A stretch of DNA of 64,000 nucleotides from Fusobacterium perfoetens (GCF_021531595.1 NZ_JADYUD010000001.1:1-64000); one strand, 5' to 3'; numbered from the stretch's first letter, positions 17,948 through 27,600 are shown. A program made the numbers and translations. The notes: generated by a model not told the origin, from the sequence alone.

Positions 17948-19047
17948 AAATTGCACCACCTATTTTTATAAATATCAATTATTATTTTTTCATCAAAATT
18001 ATTAATTATATGTTTTCTTCCAGCTTTTCCAAAAGAAATTCTTTCTTCATTTGAAAGTATAAGAAATTTTTTTATTTTTTCAGTTAAATCTTGAGAATTT
18101 TTAGGTTCTGCAAGGAATCCTGAAACCCCATCAACTATTATTTCTTTACATCCAGTAACATTTGAAGCAATAAGAGGTTTTTCCATTGCAGCTCCTTCAA
18201 GAAGAGTTCTTGAAATACCTTCACGATATGAAGGAAGAACAATACAGTCTGCATTTTTTATAACTTCTCTTACATCGTTTACTGTTCCTAAATAATTTAA
18301 AATACCTTTATCAACAAAAGATTTCATTTGATTTTCATCTATTCCAGAAACACTGTTTCCCCCAAGAGCACCAAGAAACTGAAATTCTGTGTCAGGATAT
18401 AATTTTTTTATATTTTCAGCAGCTTCCGTATATTCTTTCACTCCTTTGTCAAAGAATGCTCTTGCAATCATAAGAAATATAGTTTTTTCTGAATTTCTGC
18501 TTTTTTCCATAGGGCAAAATCTTTCTGTATTTATTCCTTCTCCAGGAAGAATAAAAACTTTTTCAGGTTTTATTATTTTTTCAGATACAAGAAGATTTTT
18601 ATCATCTTCATTTAAGACGCATACTTCCTGTGCAAAAGGAAGAGATAATTTATAAAGAAATTTTGCAATTTTAGAAACAAAGGAATTGGTTACAAAAGCA
18701 TAACCAAGCCCTGTAAGAACAGCAACAGATTTTATTTTTGCAAAATGTGCAGCAAGTGTTCCATAAATATTTGCTTTTATTGTATAATGAAAAATAATAT
18801 CAGGCTTTTCTTTCTTATATATTTTATAAAGTTCTGCAAGAAGTTTTAAATCCTCAACAGGATTCATTCCTCTCTTATTTAGTTTTATATTTATAACTTT
18901 TACTCCAAGTTCCTTTGCAATATCAATTCTTGTTTCGTAAGGGGCTATCACAGTAACATCGTGTCCTTCTTCAACGAGAGCTTTTATAACTCCTCCTCTG
19001 AAAATATATATGTCCCATAAAACATTTGCTGTAAAAAATATTTTCAT
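17944..19047 (-). CDS. GT4-family glycosyltransferase
   Basis: A 367-residue GT-B glycosyltransferase. The N-terminal acceptor half contains the HYTIKANIYG region; the C-terminal half has the family-4 nucleotide-sugar site with PSYREGISRTLLEGAAMEKP, where the two glutamates of the EX7E motif lie. Members often transfer GalNAc or related sugars to lipid-linked intermediates; donor is not predictable. It is fourth from the end of the operon and is separated from the EpsG-like gene by 13 nt. Confidence 0.87.
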   Translation of the reverse strand: MKIFFTANVLWDIYIFRGGVIKALVEEGHDVTVIAPYETRIDIAKELGVKVINIKLNKRGMNPVEDLKLLAELYKIYKKEKPDIIFHYTIKANIYGTLAAHFAKIKSVAVLTGLGYAFVTNSFVSKIAKFLYKLSLPFAQEVCVLNEDDKNLLVSEKIIKPEKVFILPGEGINTERFCPMEKSRNSEKTIFLMIARAFFDKGVKEYTEAAENIKKLYPDTEFQFLGALGGNSVSGIDENQMKSFVDKGILNYLGTVNDVREVIKNADCIVLPSYREGISRTLLEGAAMEKPLIASNVTGCKEIIVDGVSGFLAEPKNSQDLTEKIKKFLILSNEERISFGKAGRKHIINNFDEKIIIDIYKNRWCNL

Positions 19048-19060
19048 GATTCTCCTTTTT

Positions 19061-20239
19061 TTAATATAAAATTAAAAGTTCTTTTCCATCAGCCTTATTT
19101 CTGAATTTGCCAGCTCTTCCTAAATCAATGAGTTTTTCTTCATAAGATTTATGATTTGAAATTATATTTTCATAACGATATAGAATTTTATTTCCCTCAA
19201 AGCTGAAATGATTGTAAATTCTGTTTCCTGCAATAAGAGATGCTATAAGAAGAACAGCTAGCTTTAATTTTTTATTTTCAATATCTGCAATTATATATGT
19301 CCATAAGAACCAATTTGCATATATAAATAGAATTCCTATTCTTGTTGAGGCTATAAAAAATTCAGATGTAAAAAGAAAAATAATATAAAAAATATAAAAA
19401 CTATTTTCCATTATAAGTTCATAAGAATTTTTTTCTATATGTTTTTGATTGTTTTCTTTGTACAGAAAAATAAAAACAAATATAAAAGTGATAAGTCTTT
19501 CAAAATATAATGTTCCTATAGGAAGTTTATAACTTTCAGGAATTATAGAAAGATAACTAATTATTCTTGAACCTATGGCAACAGGAACTATTGAAGCTGT
19601 ATATTCAAGAATTTTTATAAAAATTTTTGTATCAGCAAGATAATATATATTTCCAAGAATAATAAGAGGAAGTATAAATTTCTTACTATAGTTTCTATTT
19701 AATATAAAATACATAGGAAGATAAATCAATGAACTTATGTGAAAAGATGCTCCTATGATATTAAGTATAAAGAAAGGTAAAGGCTGTTTCTTATTTATGA
19801 ACTGAATTGAAATCAGAAAAAGAAGAACAGATTTAGCATTTCTTAAAAGATCAACTTCAAAAGAAAGCCCCTGTATAGCAAGGAACAGGAACAATGAAAG
19901 AAGTGGATATTTTGAATATTTTTTTAAAATATATGCAATAATTCCCATATCAATAATAGTATTCAGAAATGTAAAATGATGATATGAAAGTCCTATTTTA
20001 TAAATGAAAGAACTCCAAAGTTCATATCCTAGTTCGTATTTAAATCCACCTGGAAGATTGTTATATGAAGGATAATAAGCCCACCAGTCCCATCCTATAA
20101 AAGCTCTCAGTCCAAGAAACCCCATCAGTAAAATAATTGAAAATGTAAAAAGCATATGCTTTTTTCTTTCATTTTTTCCAAAAACATCAACTAATGCTCC
20201 AAAAAAAAGAAATCCAAAAACCTCAATATATGGTATCAT
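19061..20239 (-). CDS. EpsG-type polysaccharide polymerase
   Basis: A 392-residue membrane protein with about ten helices. The early motif GLRAFIGWDWWAYYP (with a conserved RxxxGxDxxxY type pattern) marks the EpsG family, the Wzy-like polymerases of Gram-positive and fusobacterial polysaccharides. It should join repeat units at the periplasmic face in a Wzx/Wzy-dependent pathway, consistent with a flippase, initiating transferase and, at the other end of the window, a Wzz-like protein. It is 2 nt from the upstream GT4 gene. Confidence 0.85.
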   Translation of the reverse strand: MIPYIEVFGFLFFGALVDVFGKNERKKHMLFTFSIILLMGFLGLRAFIGWDWWAYYPSYNNLPGGFKYELGYELWSSFIYKIGLSYHHFTFLNTIIDMGIIAYILKKYSKYPLLSLFLFLAIQGLSFEVDLLRNAKSVLLFLISIQFINKKQPLPFFILNIIGASFHISSLIYLPMYFILNRNYSKKFILPLIILGNIYYLADTKIFIKILEYTASIVPVAIGSRIISYLSIIPESYKLPIGTLYFERLITFIFVFIFLYKENNQKHIEKNSYELIMENSFYIFYIIFLFTSEFFIASTRIGILFIYANWFLWTYIIADIENKKLKLAVLLIASLIAGNRIYNHFSFEGNKILYRYENIISNHKSYEEKLIDLGRAGKFRNKADGKELLILY

Positions 20240-20241
20240 TT

Positions 20242-21336
20242 TTATTTGCCTCCAGAAATTAAGCTGCTGTAAAGATTAATATATTTTTCAGCAGTAATTT
20301 TTATATCATACATTTTACTTTTTTCAATGCATGAATTTTTTATTTTATTATACATATCGTTTCTCTCTAAAGAGAAAATAATTTTTGCAAGTTTTTTATA
20401 ATCTCCAACAGGAAATAAGATTCCTCCTCCTTTTACTATAGCTGAAAGTCCTGGAACATCAGTTGCTATAGTTGGTATTCCTGCACTCATTGATTCAAGA
20501 GCTGTTATTCCAAAGCCTTCAAAAATAGATGATTGAACAGCAACATATGATGTTTTTAAAAGATCAGGAATATCTTTTCTTATTCCAAGAAAGAAAACTC
20601 TTGAGGAAAGATTTTTTTCAGAGGTAAACTTTTCAAGTTCCTCTCTTCTTTCTCCATCTCCAACAAGTACTAATTTATAAATTTTTGGAAGAAATTCAAG
20701 AGATTTTATAACAGTATCTTGATCTTTTGCTTTATGAAATCTTGAAATCATAATTATAATTTTATCATCAGTATCAAGACCATATTCAGATAAATCAATT
20801 TTATTTCCTTGTGAAAATCTGCTTAAGTCAACACCATTTTCAATAATTTCAAATCTTTTTTTATTTCCTCCTATCCATTTTATAAGTTCTTCTTGTGTAG
20901 CAGGAGAAATTGAAATAATTTTTTTATAAGGCTTATATATAAATCTGTCAATTAATTTAAATATAAATTTTTGCCTTCTGTTATTTGATGTACTGTGTTC
21001 TGTTGTAATATATATTCTTTTTCCAAAATCTATACGAGATGCAAGGCTTGTCCAGTACTGAGCATGAGTCAGATGAGAATGAACAACATCAAATTTTCCT
21101 TTTTTAGCATATTTTTTTATCTGAAACATATTTTTCCATGTTTTTATTGAATTATATTTAGAAACATGAACAGGGATATTTTTTAATTTAAAATTATCCA
21201 TAAATACAGCATTTTTATCACAAAGAATAAGAAGTTCAGCTTCATGTCCCATAGCAATTTGTGCAGGAATAAGTTCTGTTAAAAGTTTTTCTGCACCTCC
21301 AAGCTCAAGAGATGTAATAGTATGAAGTATTTTCAT
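20242..21336 (-). CDS. GT4-family glycosyltransferase
   Basis: A 364-residue GT-B enzyme: N-terminal SLELGGAEKLLTEL, typical of the acceptor-binding half, HSHLTHAQ in the middle, and EGFGITALESMSAGIP containing the EX7E signature in the C-terminal half. It acts on lipid-linked oligosaccharide at the inner membrane. It is followed at 2 nt by the EpsG-like gene and preceded by a GT2 gene. Confidence 0.88.
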   Translation of the reverse strand: MKILHTITSLELGGAEKLLTELIPAQIAMGHEAELLILCDKNAVFMDNFKLKNIPVHVSKYNSIKTWKNMFQIKKYAKKGKFDVVHSHLTHAQYWTSLASRIDFGKRIYITTEHSTSNNRRQKFIFKLIDRFIYKPYKKIISISPATQEELIKWIGGNKKRFEIIENGVDLSRFSQGNKIDLSEYGLDTDDKIIIMISRFHKAKDQDTVIKSLEFLPKIYKLVLVGDGERREELEKFTSEKNLSSRVFFLGIRKDIPDLLKTSYVAVQSSIFEGFGITALESMSAGIPTIATDVPGLSAIVKGGGILFPVGDYKKLAKIIFSLERNDMYNKIKNSCIEKSKMYDIKITAEKYINLYSSLISGGK

Positions 21337-21356
21337 AAATCCCTCCCTTTTTTAGT

Positions 21357-22127
21357 TTAATTAAAAATACAATATATTTTTGTCTGAATATATCTTAAAA
21401 GAAATTTAAGTTTTGCACTTATAGGAATATTATATGAAAGCATATCTTTATAATACAGGCAAAAACCTTGTGGATTTCTTTTTAAGTCCCTTTTGAAATT
21501 TTTAGTGTATCCATCTTCAAGATATTCAAAATAATATATTCCAAAGTCAATATATCTAAGATTGTAATATTTTCCTATTTTATTCCAAATATAACCTTCA
21601 GGTACAAATTTTTCACCAGAGATTTCAGGAAAAGGAAATTTTCTTAAAATATCTGTTTTAAAAATTTCTCCTTTATCACCAAGAATATTATATTTAAAAA
21701 CTATGTCAATAGGATTTGAATCAATGTATTTTTCAGTGAAAGTTATTTTTCCTTCTTGAGAAATAGGTATTTTTCTGAAAACCATTCCTCCAAAATGTTC
21801 AGGAAGAGAGGCAGAATATTTTTTTATCATTGAGACAGCATCATCTGAAAGATAATCGTCACTGTCTACAATAAAAAAGTAATCACCTTCAGCCTTTTTA
21901 ACTCCATTGTTTACAGCTCTTTGCTTTCCGCCATTTTCTTGATAGAAATATCTTATATTTAAGATATTTTCCTTTTTATAATCTTCTATAAGTTTATCTG
22001 TTCCATCTTTTGAACCATCATCAACTATAAGCCATTCAAAATCTTTATCCCTTTGCCTTTTTAAACTTTCATATAATCTTGGCAGAGTATTTTTTCTGTT
22101 ATATGCAGGAGTAAAAATTGTAATCAT
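21357..22127 (-). CDS. GT2-family glycosyltransferase
   Basis: A compact 256-residue GT-A glycosyltransferase with MITIFTPAYNR, IVDDGSKDGT and DSDDYL motifs. It lacks the C-terminal extension of the other GT2 enzyme of this operon. It is separated by only 2 nt from the initiating transferase gene, so it may add the second sugar of the repeat unit, which is an inference from order only. Confidence 0.87.
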   Translation of the reverse strand: MITIFTPAYNRKNTLPRLYESLKRQRDKDFEWLIVDDGSKDGTDKLIEDYKKENILNIRYFYQENGGKQRAVNNGVKKAEGDYFFIVDSDDYLSDDAVSMIKKYSASLPEHFGGMVFRKIPISQEGKITFTEKYIDSNPIDIVFKYNILGDKGEIFKTDILRKFPFPEISGEKFVPEGYIWNKIGKYYNLRYIDFGIYYFEYLEDGYTKNFKRDLKRNPQGFCLYYKDMLSYNIPISAKLKFLLRYIQTKIYCIFN

Positions 22128-22129
22128 AA

Positions 22130-23380
22130 TTATCTTCCTTTTCCAAATACAACAGTTTTAAGCGTCATAAACATAATAGCAATGTCAAGACTTATACTGT
22201 GATGTTTAATATAATATAAATCATATTCTAATTTTCTTTCTGCATCTTCAACGCTTGCTCCATAAGGATACATAACCTGTGCCCATCCAGTAAGACCAGG
22301 TTTTACAAGATGTCTTAAATTATAATAAGGGATAACTTTTTCTAAATCTTTTATAAAAACCATTCTTTCAGGTCTTGGTCCAATGAAACTCATCTCTCCT
22401 TTAAGAACATTTAAAAGTTGAGGAAGTTCATCTATTCTTGTTTTTCTCATAAAGTTTCCAAATTTTGTAACTCTTGGATCGTTTTTAACTGCCCATTTTG
22501 CTCCATCTTTTTCTGCATCGTTTCTCATACTTCTAAATTTATGAACATTAAATTCTACATTATGTTCTCCAACTCTTGCCTGACTGTATATAACAGGACC
22601 TGGACTTTCAAGTTTTACAATAAGAGCAGCAATAAGCATAATAGGAGAAGTAAGAATTCCTATTACAACTGCCATTGAAATATCAAAAATTCTTTTGATT
22701 CTGTTGTGAATAGGACTGTGAAGAATTTTGAAACCATATCCATATAAAAGCCATTCGTTATTTATAAGTTCCACATCAATTTTATATGTTTCTTCCTGCA
22801 TATAATCAAAATAACTTTTTACTTCAACACCATTCATTCTGATTTTTAAAATTGTATTAATTTCTTCTTCAGTTAAATGAAGTTTTGCAAGAATAACATA
22901 AGAAATTTTATTTTCTTTTACAAATGTTTCAATTTTATGAAGATCATCTATGTTAACAAATTCATATTCTTTTTTTCTTATAAGAGAAGAAAGAACTCTT
23001 CTTTTCATTTCTCCTGAACCATAAACTGTTGTTTTAATTTTTTTAAATGTTATACTGATAAGATATATACTTATTATAATCTGTACAGCTGTAAACATAA
23101 AGAACATAGGAATAACCCAGAAATCCCATGTAAGTATAAACCATATCATAAAGAAAAATAAGTTTATAAATACTGTGACAAAAAATTTATCCATTTTATA
23201 ATGAGGAATATCAAATTTCATATTGTCTGAAAGATAAAGCCCCAGACATATAAACATAAAAACTCCTATTGAATAAATTTGCATTCCTGTACTTATAGGA
23301 ACTATATAGTTAAGTATCAAATAGGCAGCTCCAAGAAGGAATATATATAAAATTTTTAAACTGCTGTTCTTATTATTCAT
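22130..23380 (-). CDS. polyprenyl-phosphate sugar-1-phosphate transferase (initiating enzyme)
   Basis: A 416-residue polyisoprenyl-phosphate hexose-1-phosphate transferase. Four N-terminal membrane helices (about 10-105) are followed by a Rossmann-like CoA_binding_3 region, then the catalytic bacterial sugar transferase domain (about 215-416) starting RIFDISMAVVIG with KFRSMR, RIDELPQLLNVLKGEMS and GPRPE motifs. It starts repeat-unit synthesis on undecaprenyl phosphate. The large form resembles WbaP/WcaJ. Operon position next to the ASST-N gene at the start of the cluster is typical. Confidence 0.92.
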   Translation of the reverse strand: MNNKNSSLKILYIFLLGAAYLILNYIVPISTGMQIYSIGVFMFICLGLYLSDNMKFDIPHYKMDKFFVTVFINLFFFMIWFILTWDFWVIPMFFMFTAVQIIISIYLISITFKKIKTTVYGSGEMKRRVLSSLIRKKEYEFVNIDDLHKIETFVKENKISYVILAKLHLTEEEINTILKIRMNGVEVKSYFDYMQEETYKIDVELINNEWLLYGYGFKILHSPIHNRIKRIFDISMAVVIGILTSPIMLIAALIVKLESPGPVIYSQARVGEHNVEFNVHKFRSMRNDAEKDGAKWAVKNDPRVTKFGNFMRKTRIDELPQLLNVLKGEMSFIGPRPERMVFIKDLEKVIPYYNLRHLVKPGLTGWAQVMYPYGASVEDAERKLEYDLYYIKHHSISLDIAIMFMTLKTVVFGKGR

Positions 23381-23394
23381 GCTTTATCATCACC

Positions 23395-25122
23395 TTATAT
23401 ATTTTTAGGAGAAATTTTTGTTCTTTCTCCAAAGATAATATTATTTTCTTCTATTCCACTTTTCTTAAAATAGATTCTTGCTTTAAAATATTCTTCTCTT
23501 GTTTCTCTATCAACTTCAGAAAATACAGCACTTGAATATGTTGTGCTGCTGAATCCATAAACAATAAGAAGATTATTTTTTTTAGGAAGATATTGAATAT
23601 GATTTACAGTATATCCTTTTGTAAGGTCATCATCTACTTTTAATTCCTTATATTCTTTTACTTCAATTTTATCTCCGCTTACTTTTCCAAGTGAATCAGT
23701 TTTTATAACAGTTTTTCCATTATCAAGAATCCAGCTGTCATTCTTATCCTTTTTTAGTATAACTCTTCCCATATTTTCATCACAATTAAAAACATATCTT
23801 ATTTTTCCATAATTATCAAAAATGAAAGGAAGAGATTTTTCTTCTGTTATGAATGATGCTGTGTTCATTCCAGGCTCAAGAGTTCCTGGGAATAAATCTT
23901 CGTAATCTTTTTCTATTACAACTATAGGAAGTCTTTCATCAAGAATTTCAGTTTTTATAGAAAGAATTTTCTCTTTAATAACAGAATTTTTATTTTTAGA
24001 AAGTATTTTTATATTTACTTTATTGTTTGTATTTGGATAAAGTCCTACAACAGGAATTCCTTGTTCTGAAACTTTATTTAGAACATAACTGAAATCAGGA
24101 TTTCCATCAATTCCTTTTATAGTAACTTTTATAGGATTATCTTTATATTCTGTATTGAAATTTACAAGAGCTCCAAGAGGAGTTCTGTTGTAAGGATTAA
24201 GTTTAATATAAGGATTTTCAAAAGTATAATTATAAGAAGTGTATTCTTTGTTAATTTCTATTTCATTTTTTCTGTCAGATAAGTAAAGTCCACCATAGTT
24301 TGCTATTTTATTATAGTCAAAGTCAGAAAGATTTATTCTGAAAAAATCTTTTAAAGAAGAATCTAAGTTTCCAAGTGCAGCAATATCTCTGCTTACTGCA
24401 TAAATATCCTGCATATTTTCAAAATCAAGTTCCTGTGCAAAATATTTTTCATCAAGGCTTTTAAGATTAAATCTATCTTTTTCTTCTGAATTAAAAGGTT
24501 TTTCAAGAATTTTTACAAGAGATGGATTTTTTTCTACAAGAGAACTAAATTTATTAATATTATCATAAGAAAGGTTTTTTATGATATTTTTTAGATTTTC
24601 ATTTAAAGTTAGCTTAACAAGTTTATCTTTTTGAATGATACTATTTGGAATTTCTTTTATAATATTCATATTGAAATTTTCTTTATTATATCCGAATTCA
24701 TTTTTTATGTATGATGAAAATTCTGGAGAAATAGTTTCAAGAGCATTAAATCCGTTTAAAATTTTATATGTGCTCTGTGCTTTATCATAGCTTTGATTTT
24801 CAGATGTAAGATTTTTTAAGAAGTCTTTTTTATCGTTGCTATTTAAGGCAGAAACAAGGGCAGTTTCTTTTAAAATATCATTTGTGACTTCAAGTTTTTC
24901 AAAAGAAAGGTCGTTTATAATTTTACGGAAGTCTTTGTCACTTATTTTTCTATAAATTTCATTTTTAATTTTTTTATGATTATTCTTTTTATAAATTGTA
25001 TTTAAAATATGACTTGAAGATACATTATCAGCCAGCTTATTTTTATTTACGCAAGTTATTCCCCCAAGAACAATAACTGCAAATGATAAAATGAGAATTG
25101 ATTTTTCTTTTTTATTAAGCAT
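23395..25122 (-). CDS. ASST-N-domain exported protein heading the polysaccharide operon
   Basis: A 575-residue protein with one N-terminal membrane segment (about 8-25), a roughly 270-residue helical region I do not recognise, a domain at about 300-390 resembling the N-terminal domain of arylsulfate sulfotransferase (TPLGALVNF, GIPVVGLYPNTNNKV), and a shortened beta-rich C-terminal part (about 395-575) resembling only a fraction of the ASST propeller. The stretch NHIQYLPKKNNLL aligns by eye with the active-site HxNSxxYLP region, but the catalytic His position reads Thr. A structural or sugar-binding role outside the membrane is therefore as likely as sulfate transfer. GAGGGG precedes the ATG. 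Confidence 0.6.
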   Translation of the reverse strand: MLNKKEKSILILSFAVIVLGGITCVNKNKLADNVSSSHILNTIYKKNNHKKIKNEIYRKISDKDFRKIINDLSFEKLEVTNDILKETALVSALNSNDKKDFLKNLTSENQSYDKAQSTYKILNGFNALETISPEFSSYIKNEFGYNKENFNMNIIKEIPNSIIQKDKLVKLTLNENLKNIIKNLSYDNINKFSSLVEKNPSLVKILEKPFNSEEKDRFNLKSLDEKYFAQELDFENMQDIYAVSRDIAALGNLDSSLKDFFRINLSDFDYNKIANYGGLYLSDRKNEIEINKEYTSYNYTFENPYIKLNPYNRTPLGALVNFNTEYKDNPIKVTIKGIDGNPDFSYVLNKVSEQGIPVVGLYPNTNNKVNIKILSKNKNSVIKEKILSIKTEILDERLPIVVIEKDYEDLFPGTLEPGMNTASFITEEKSLPFIFDNYGKIRYVFNCDENMGRVILKKDKNDSWILDNGKTVIKTDSLGKVSGDKIEVKEYKELKVDDDLTKGYTVNHIQYLPKKNNLLIVYGFSSTTYSSAVFSEVDRETREEYFKARIYFKKSGIEENNIIFGERTKISPKNI

Positions 25123-25156
25123 ATTTACCCCTCAATTAAAATAATTAACACAAATT

Positions 25157-25185
25157 ATTATACAATTTTTTTCATTTAAAAAATA
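25157..25185 (-). promoter_or_regulatory. promoter for the polysaccharide operon
   Basis: On the minus strand, TATAAT lies at 25162-25157 with a weak TATTTT -35 17 nt upstream (25185-25180). It is about 35 nt from the start of the ASST-N gene and is the only good promoter seen for the 10.5 kb leftward operon. Confidence 0.5.
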
Positions 25186-25295
25186 GAAATAAATTAATAA
25201 TTTTTTAAATTTTGCAAATTATTGTAGCAAAGTTATGTGGCAAGTTTGTGGTTAAAATAAAATATAAATGACTATTAAAATAAAGTATATTTTTA

Positions 25296-25309
25296 AAAAA
25301 TCGTTTTCA
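25296..25309 (+). promoter_or_regulatory. upstream LacI-type half-conserved operator
   Basis: AAAAATCGTTTTCA matches 12 of 14 bases of the operator at 25446-25459, whose centre lies exactly 150 bp away. It has the CG-centred form of LacI-family sites. Confidence 0.5.
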
Positions 25310-25401
25310 AAAATTTAAAAAATCATTTTTGTATCTTTAGTAAAAATTGTACTATTTAAGATTTTGATGTAAATAAAAAGAAAAAAATGTACAATATTAT
25401 A

Positions 25402-25430
25402 TTGACAAAAATAAAAATAAAGGGTATATA
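25402..25430 (+). promoter_or_regulatory. promoter of the lacI-type/ABC transporter operon
   Basis: Consensus TTGACA (25402-25407), 17-nt spacer and TATATA (25425-25430). The predicted start site falls about 10 nt before the operator at 25446-25459, so bound repressor would block initiation or early elongation. Confidence 0.75.
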
Positions 25431-25445
25431 GATATTAAATAAATA

Positions 25446-25459
25446 TGAAATCGTTTTCA
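25446..25459 (+). promoter_or_regulatory. LacI-family operator
   Basis: TGAAATCGTTTTCA is a near-palindrome centred on CG, the form recognised by LacI/GalR repressors. It lies between the -10 and the start codon of the adjacent LacI-family gene, so autoregulation is likely. CcpA-type cre sites look similar (TGAAAACGTTTTCA-like), so a global regulator could share it. Confidence 0.65.
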
Positions 25460-25480
25460 AAAAAATAAAAGGTGATCCTT

Positions 25481-26494
25481 ATGAAGATAAATGATGTTGC
25501 AGAATATGCAGGTGTATCTCCTGCAACAGTTTCAAGAGTCTTAAACAGAAAAAAAGTAAAGGAAGAAACAAGAAAAAAAGTAGAAGAAGCTATAAAAAAA
25601 TTAAATTATACACCTAATTTTATGGCTAGCAATTTACAAAGAACAAAAAGTGGAATGCTCTTGATTTTAGTTCCTGAAATTTCAAATCCATATTATTCTC
25701 CTATTCTTGAAGGAGTTGAACTTACAGCAAGAAGTAGAGGTTATAATATAATACTAGGAAGTAGTTACTCATCAGAAGAACAACTTCTGGATTATTTGAA
25801 TCTTCTTAATAAAAAACTTGTTGATGGTGTTATTCTTATGGAAAAAGTTTCAAAAGAAAAAATAATAAAAAAGATAAACGATGAAAGATTATATAATAGA
25901 ATAGTTCAATGTAGTGAATATATAGATGAAAATAATTTATCCTGTATAACAATAGATCATAAAAAAGCAGCTTATGAAGCAGCAAGTCATCTAATTTCAA
26001 TAGGAAAAAGAGAATTTTATCTTTTTAGAATGAAAAAAGATTTTACATATTCAGTTCTAAGAAGAGAAGGGTTTATAGAAGCTTTAAAAGATAATGGAAT
26101 AGAATTAAAAAGGGAAAATGAAATTATTTTAGATGAACTCTCTATTAAAGAAAGCTTTAAACAAATGAATATACTTTTAAATAATAGAAAAATAGAAAAT
26201 GCAGGGATATTTGCAGTTTCAGATGTGCTTGGAATAGGAATAATAAAAGCTTTGAATTTAAAGAATATAAAAATTCCTCAGGATGCAGCAGTTGTAGGAT
26301 TTGATAATATTGATTTTTCTGCTGTTACAGAACCTTCTCTTACAACTATATCACAACCTGGTTACGAACTTGGAAAAGAATCTGTAAAACAGCTTTTAAA
26401 AATAATAGAAAATGGAAGTGTCACTCCTGAAAAGATTATACTTGAACATGAACTTATAGTAAGGGAAAGTACAAATAGAAAGTCTTTAAAATAG
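25481..26494 (+). CDS. LacI-family transcriptional regulator
   Basis: A 337-residue repressor with an N-terminal helix-turn-helix (MKINDVAEYAGVSPATVSRVLN, about 1-22), hinge helix, and a periplasmic-binding-protein-like sensor domain (about 60-330) that binds a sugar. I use ATG 25481, with AAGGTG upstream; the GTG at 25472 overlaps that ribosome site. It is the first gene of a transporter and sugar-modification operon and likely controls it through the operators at 25296 and 25446. The effector is unknown, presumably the imported sugar or its phosphate. Confidence 0.9.
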   Translation: MKINDVAEYAGVSPATVSRVLNRKKVKEETRKKVEEAIKKLNYTPNFMASNLQRTKSGMLLILVPEISNPYYSPILEGVELTARSRGYNIILGSSYSSEEQLLDYLNLLNKKLVDGVILMEKVSKEKIIKKINDERLYNRIVQCSEYIDENNLSCITIDHKKAAYEAASHLISIGKREFYLFRMKKDFTYSVLRREGFIEALKDNGIELKRENEIILDELSIKESFKQMNILLNNRKIENAGIFAVSDVLGIGIIKALNLKNIKIPQDAAVVGFDNIDFSAVTEPSLTTISQPGYELGKESVKQLLKIIENGSVTPEKIILEHELIVRESTNRKSLK

Positions 26495-26534
26495 GGAGAA
26501 ATTTCTCCTATAAAAATATAAGGAGGTATTGTTG

Positions 26535-27521
26535 ATGAAGAGTTTTTTCAAAGTATTAGTAGGAGTAGTATTACTTAGTGTAGTATCTTTTGCAAAAATG
26601 CTTGGTATAGTAATGCCTAATGCAACTCATGGATTTACAGGTGAAAGTATAAAACATGCTAAAGCTGCAGCAGAAGAATATGCAAAAAAAGGAGGATTTG
26701 AATATAAATTCCTTACTTCAGCAGAAGCATCTGAACAAAATAACCAGCTTGATACATTAATTAATGAAAAAGTTGATTGTATAGTTCTTTGGCCTCATAA
26801 TGGAAATGAACTTAGATCAGGAGCTATGAAAGTTGTTGAAGCAGGAATACCTCTTATTATTTATGATCGTCTGATAGAAGGATTTAAACCTACAGCTGAG
26901 GTTATGGGAGATAACTTTACGGTGGGTGAAGAAACAGGAAGATATTTAAATAAATATTTTGAAGAAGATTTGAAAAAAGGAACTGTAAACATTATAGAGT
27001 TTAAGGGAGATAACTCTACTGTTCCTCAACAGCGTTCAGAAGGTTTTGCAAGAACAGCTGATAAAAATATAAAAATAGTTCAGCAGTTCAGTACAGACTG
27101 GCAGAGAGCAAAAGCTCAAGAGCAAATGGAAACTTTCTTAAACAGTGTAAGCAAAGAAGAAGCTGAAAGCATAAAAGCTGTATTTACTCATGACGATGAA
27201 CCTATGCTTGGTGTTATAGATGCAATAATGAACTATCAAGGACCAGCTAAACTTAATATTAAACTAATAACTGGTGTTGGTGGAAGAAGAGAAAATATAG
27301 AAACATTTGATATTTATAAACAAGAATTAGGACTTGATCAAGTTACATTCTTATTCTCTCCTGTAATGGTAAGAGATGCTGTTAAAATGGGGGCAGAAGT
27401 ACTTGAAGGTAAAAAATTTGACGGATTATATTTGATACCTACTGAAATGATAGATAATAATAACTACAAAGAATACATGAAGGGTGAACAGTGGAAAATC
27501 AGATATGAAAGTGGTATTTAA
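26535..27521 (+). CDS. sugar ABC transporter substrate-binding protein (RbsB/XylF-like)
   Basis: A 328-residue exported protein with a signal peptide (about 1-20, ending SFAK; no lipobox) and the type-I periplasmic-binding fold of pentose/hexose binding proteins (peripla_BP_4), e.g. IVMPNATHGF, VDCIVLWPHNG, EGFARTADKN and a THDDEPMLGVIDA segment. It delivers a monosaccharide or polyol to the ABC permease. AGGAGG sits 8 nt before ATG 26535; the upstream TTGs are too close to it. A strong hairpin separates it from the ATPase gene, probably to give excess binding protein. Confidence 0.88.
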   Translation: MKSFFKVLVGVVLLSVVSFAKMLGIVMPNATHGFTGESIKHAKAAAEEYAKKGGFEYKFLTSAEASEQNNQLDTLINEKVDCIVLWPHNGNELRSGAMKVVEAGIPLIIYDRLIEGFKPTAEVMGDNFTVGEETGRYLNKYFEEDLKKGTVNIIEFKGDNSTVPQQRSEGFARTADKNIKIVQQFSTDWQRAKAQEQMETFLNSVSKEEAESIKAVFTHDDEPMLGVIDAIMNYQGPAKLNIKLITGVGGRRENIETFDIYKQELGLDQVTFLFSPVMVRDAVKMGAEVLEGKKFDGLYLIPTEMIDNNNYKEYMKGEQWKIRYESGI

Positions 27522-27560
27522 GGTTTTAATAGGGATGAAATAATAATATAAAATAATTTT

Positions 27561-27600
27561 TAAAGAGGCTGACTAAAACAACAGTCAGCCTCTTTATTAA
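27561..27600 (+). terminator. intercistronic hairpin/partial terminator
   Basis: A perfect 14-bp stem (27561-27574 with 27583-27596), 8-nt loop, followed by only a weak T tract (TTTATTAAAA). Located between binding-protein and ATPase genes, it likely attenuates transcription or protects the upstream mRNA 3' end. Confidence 0.75.
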
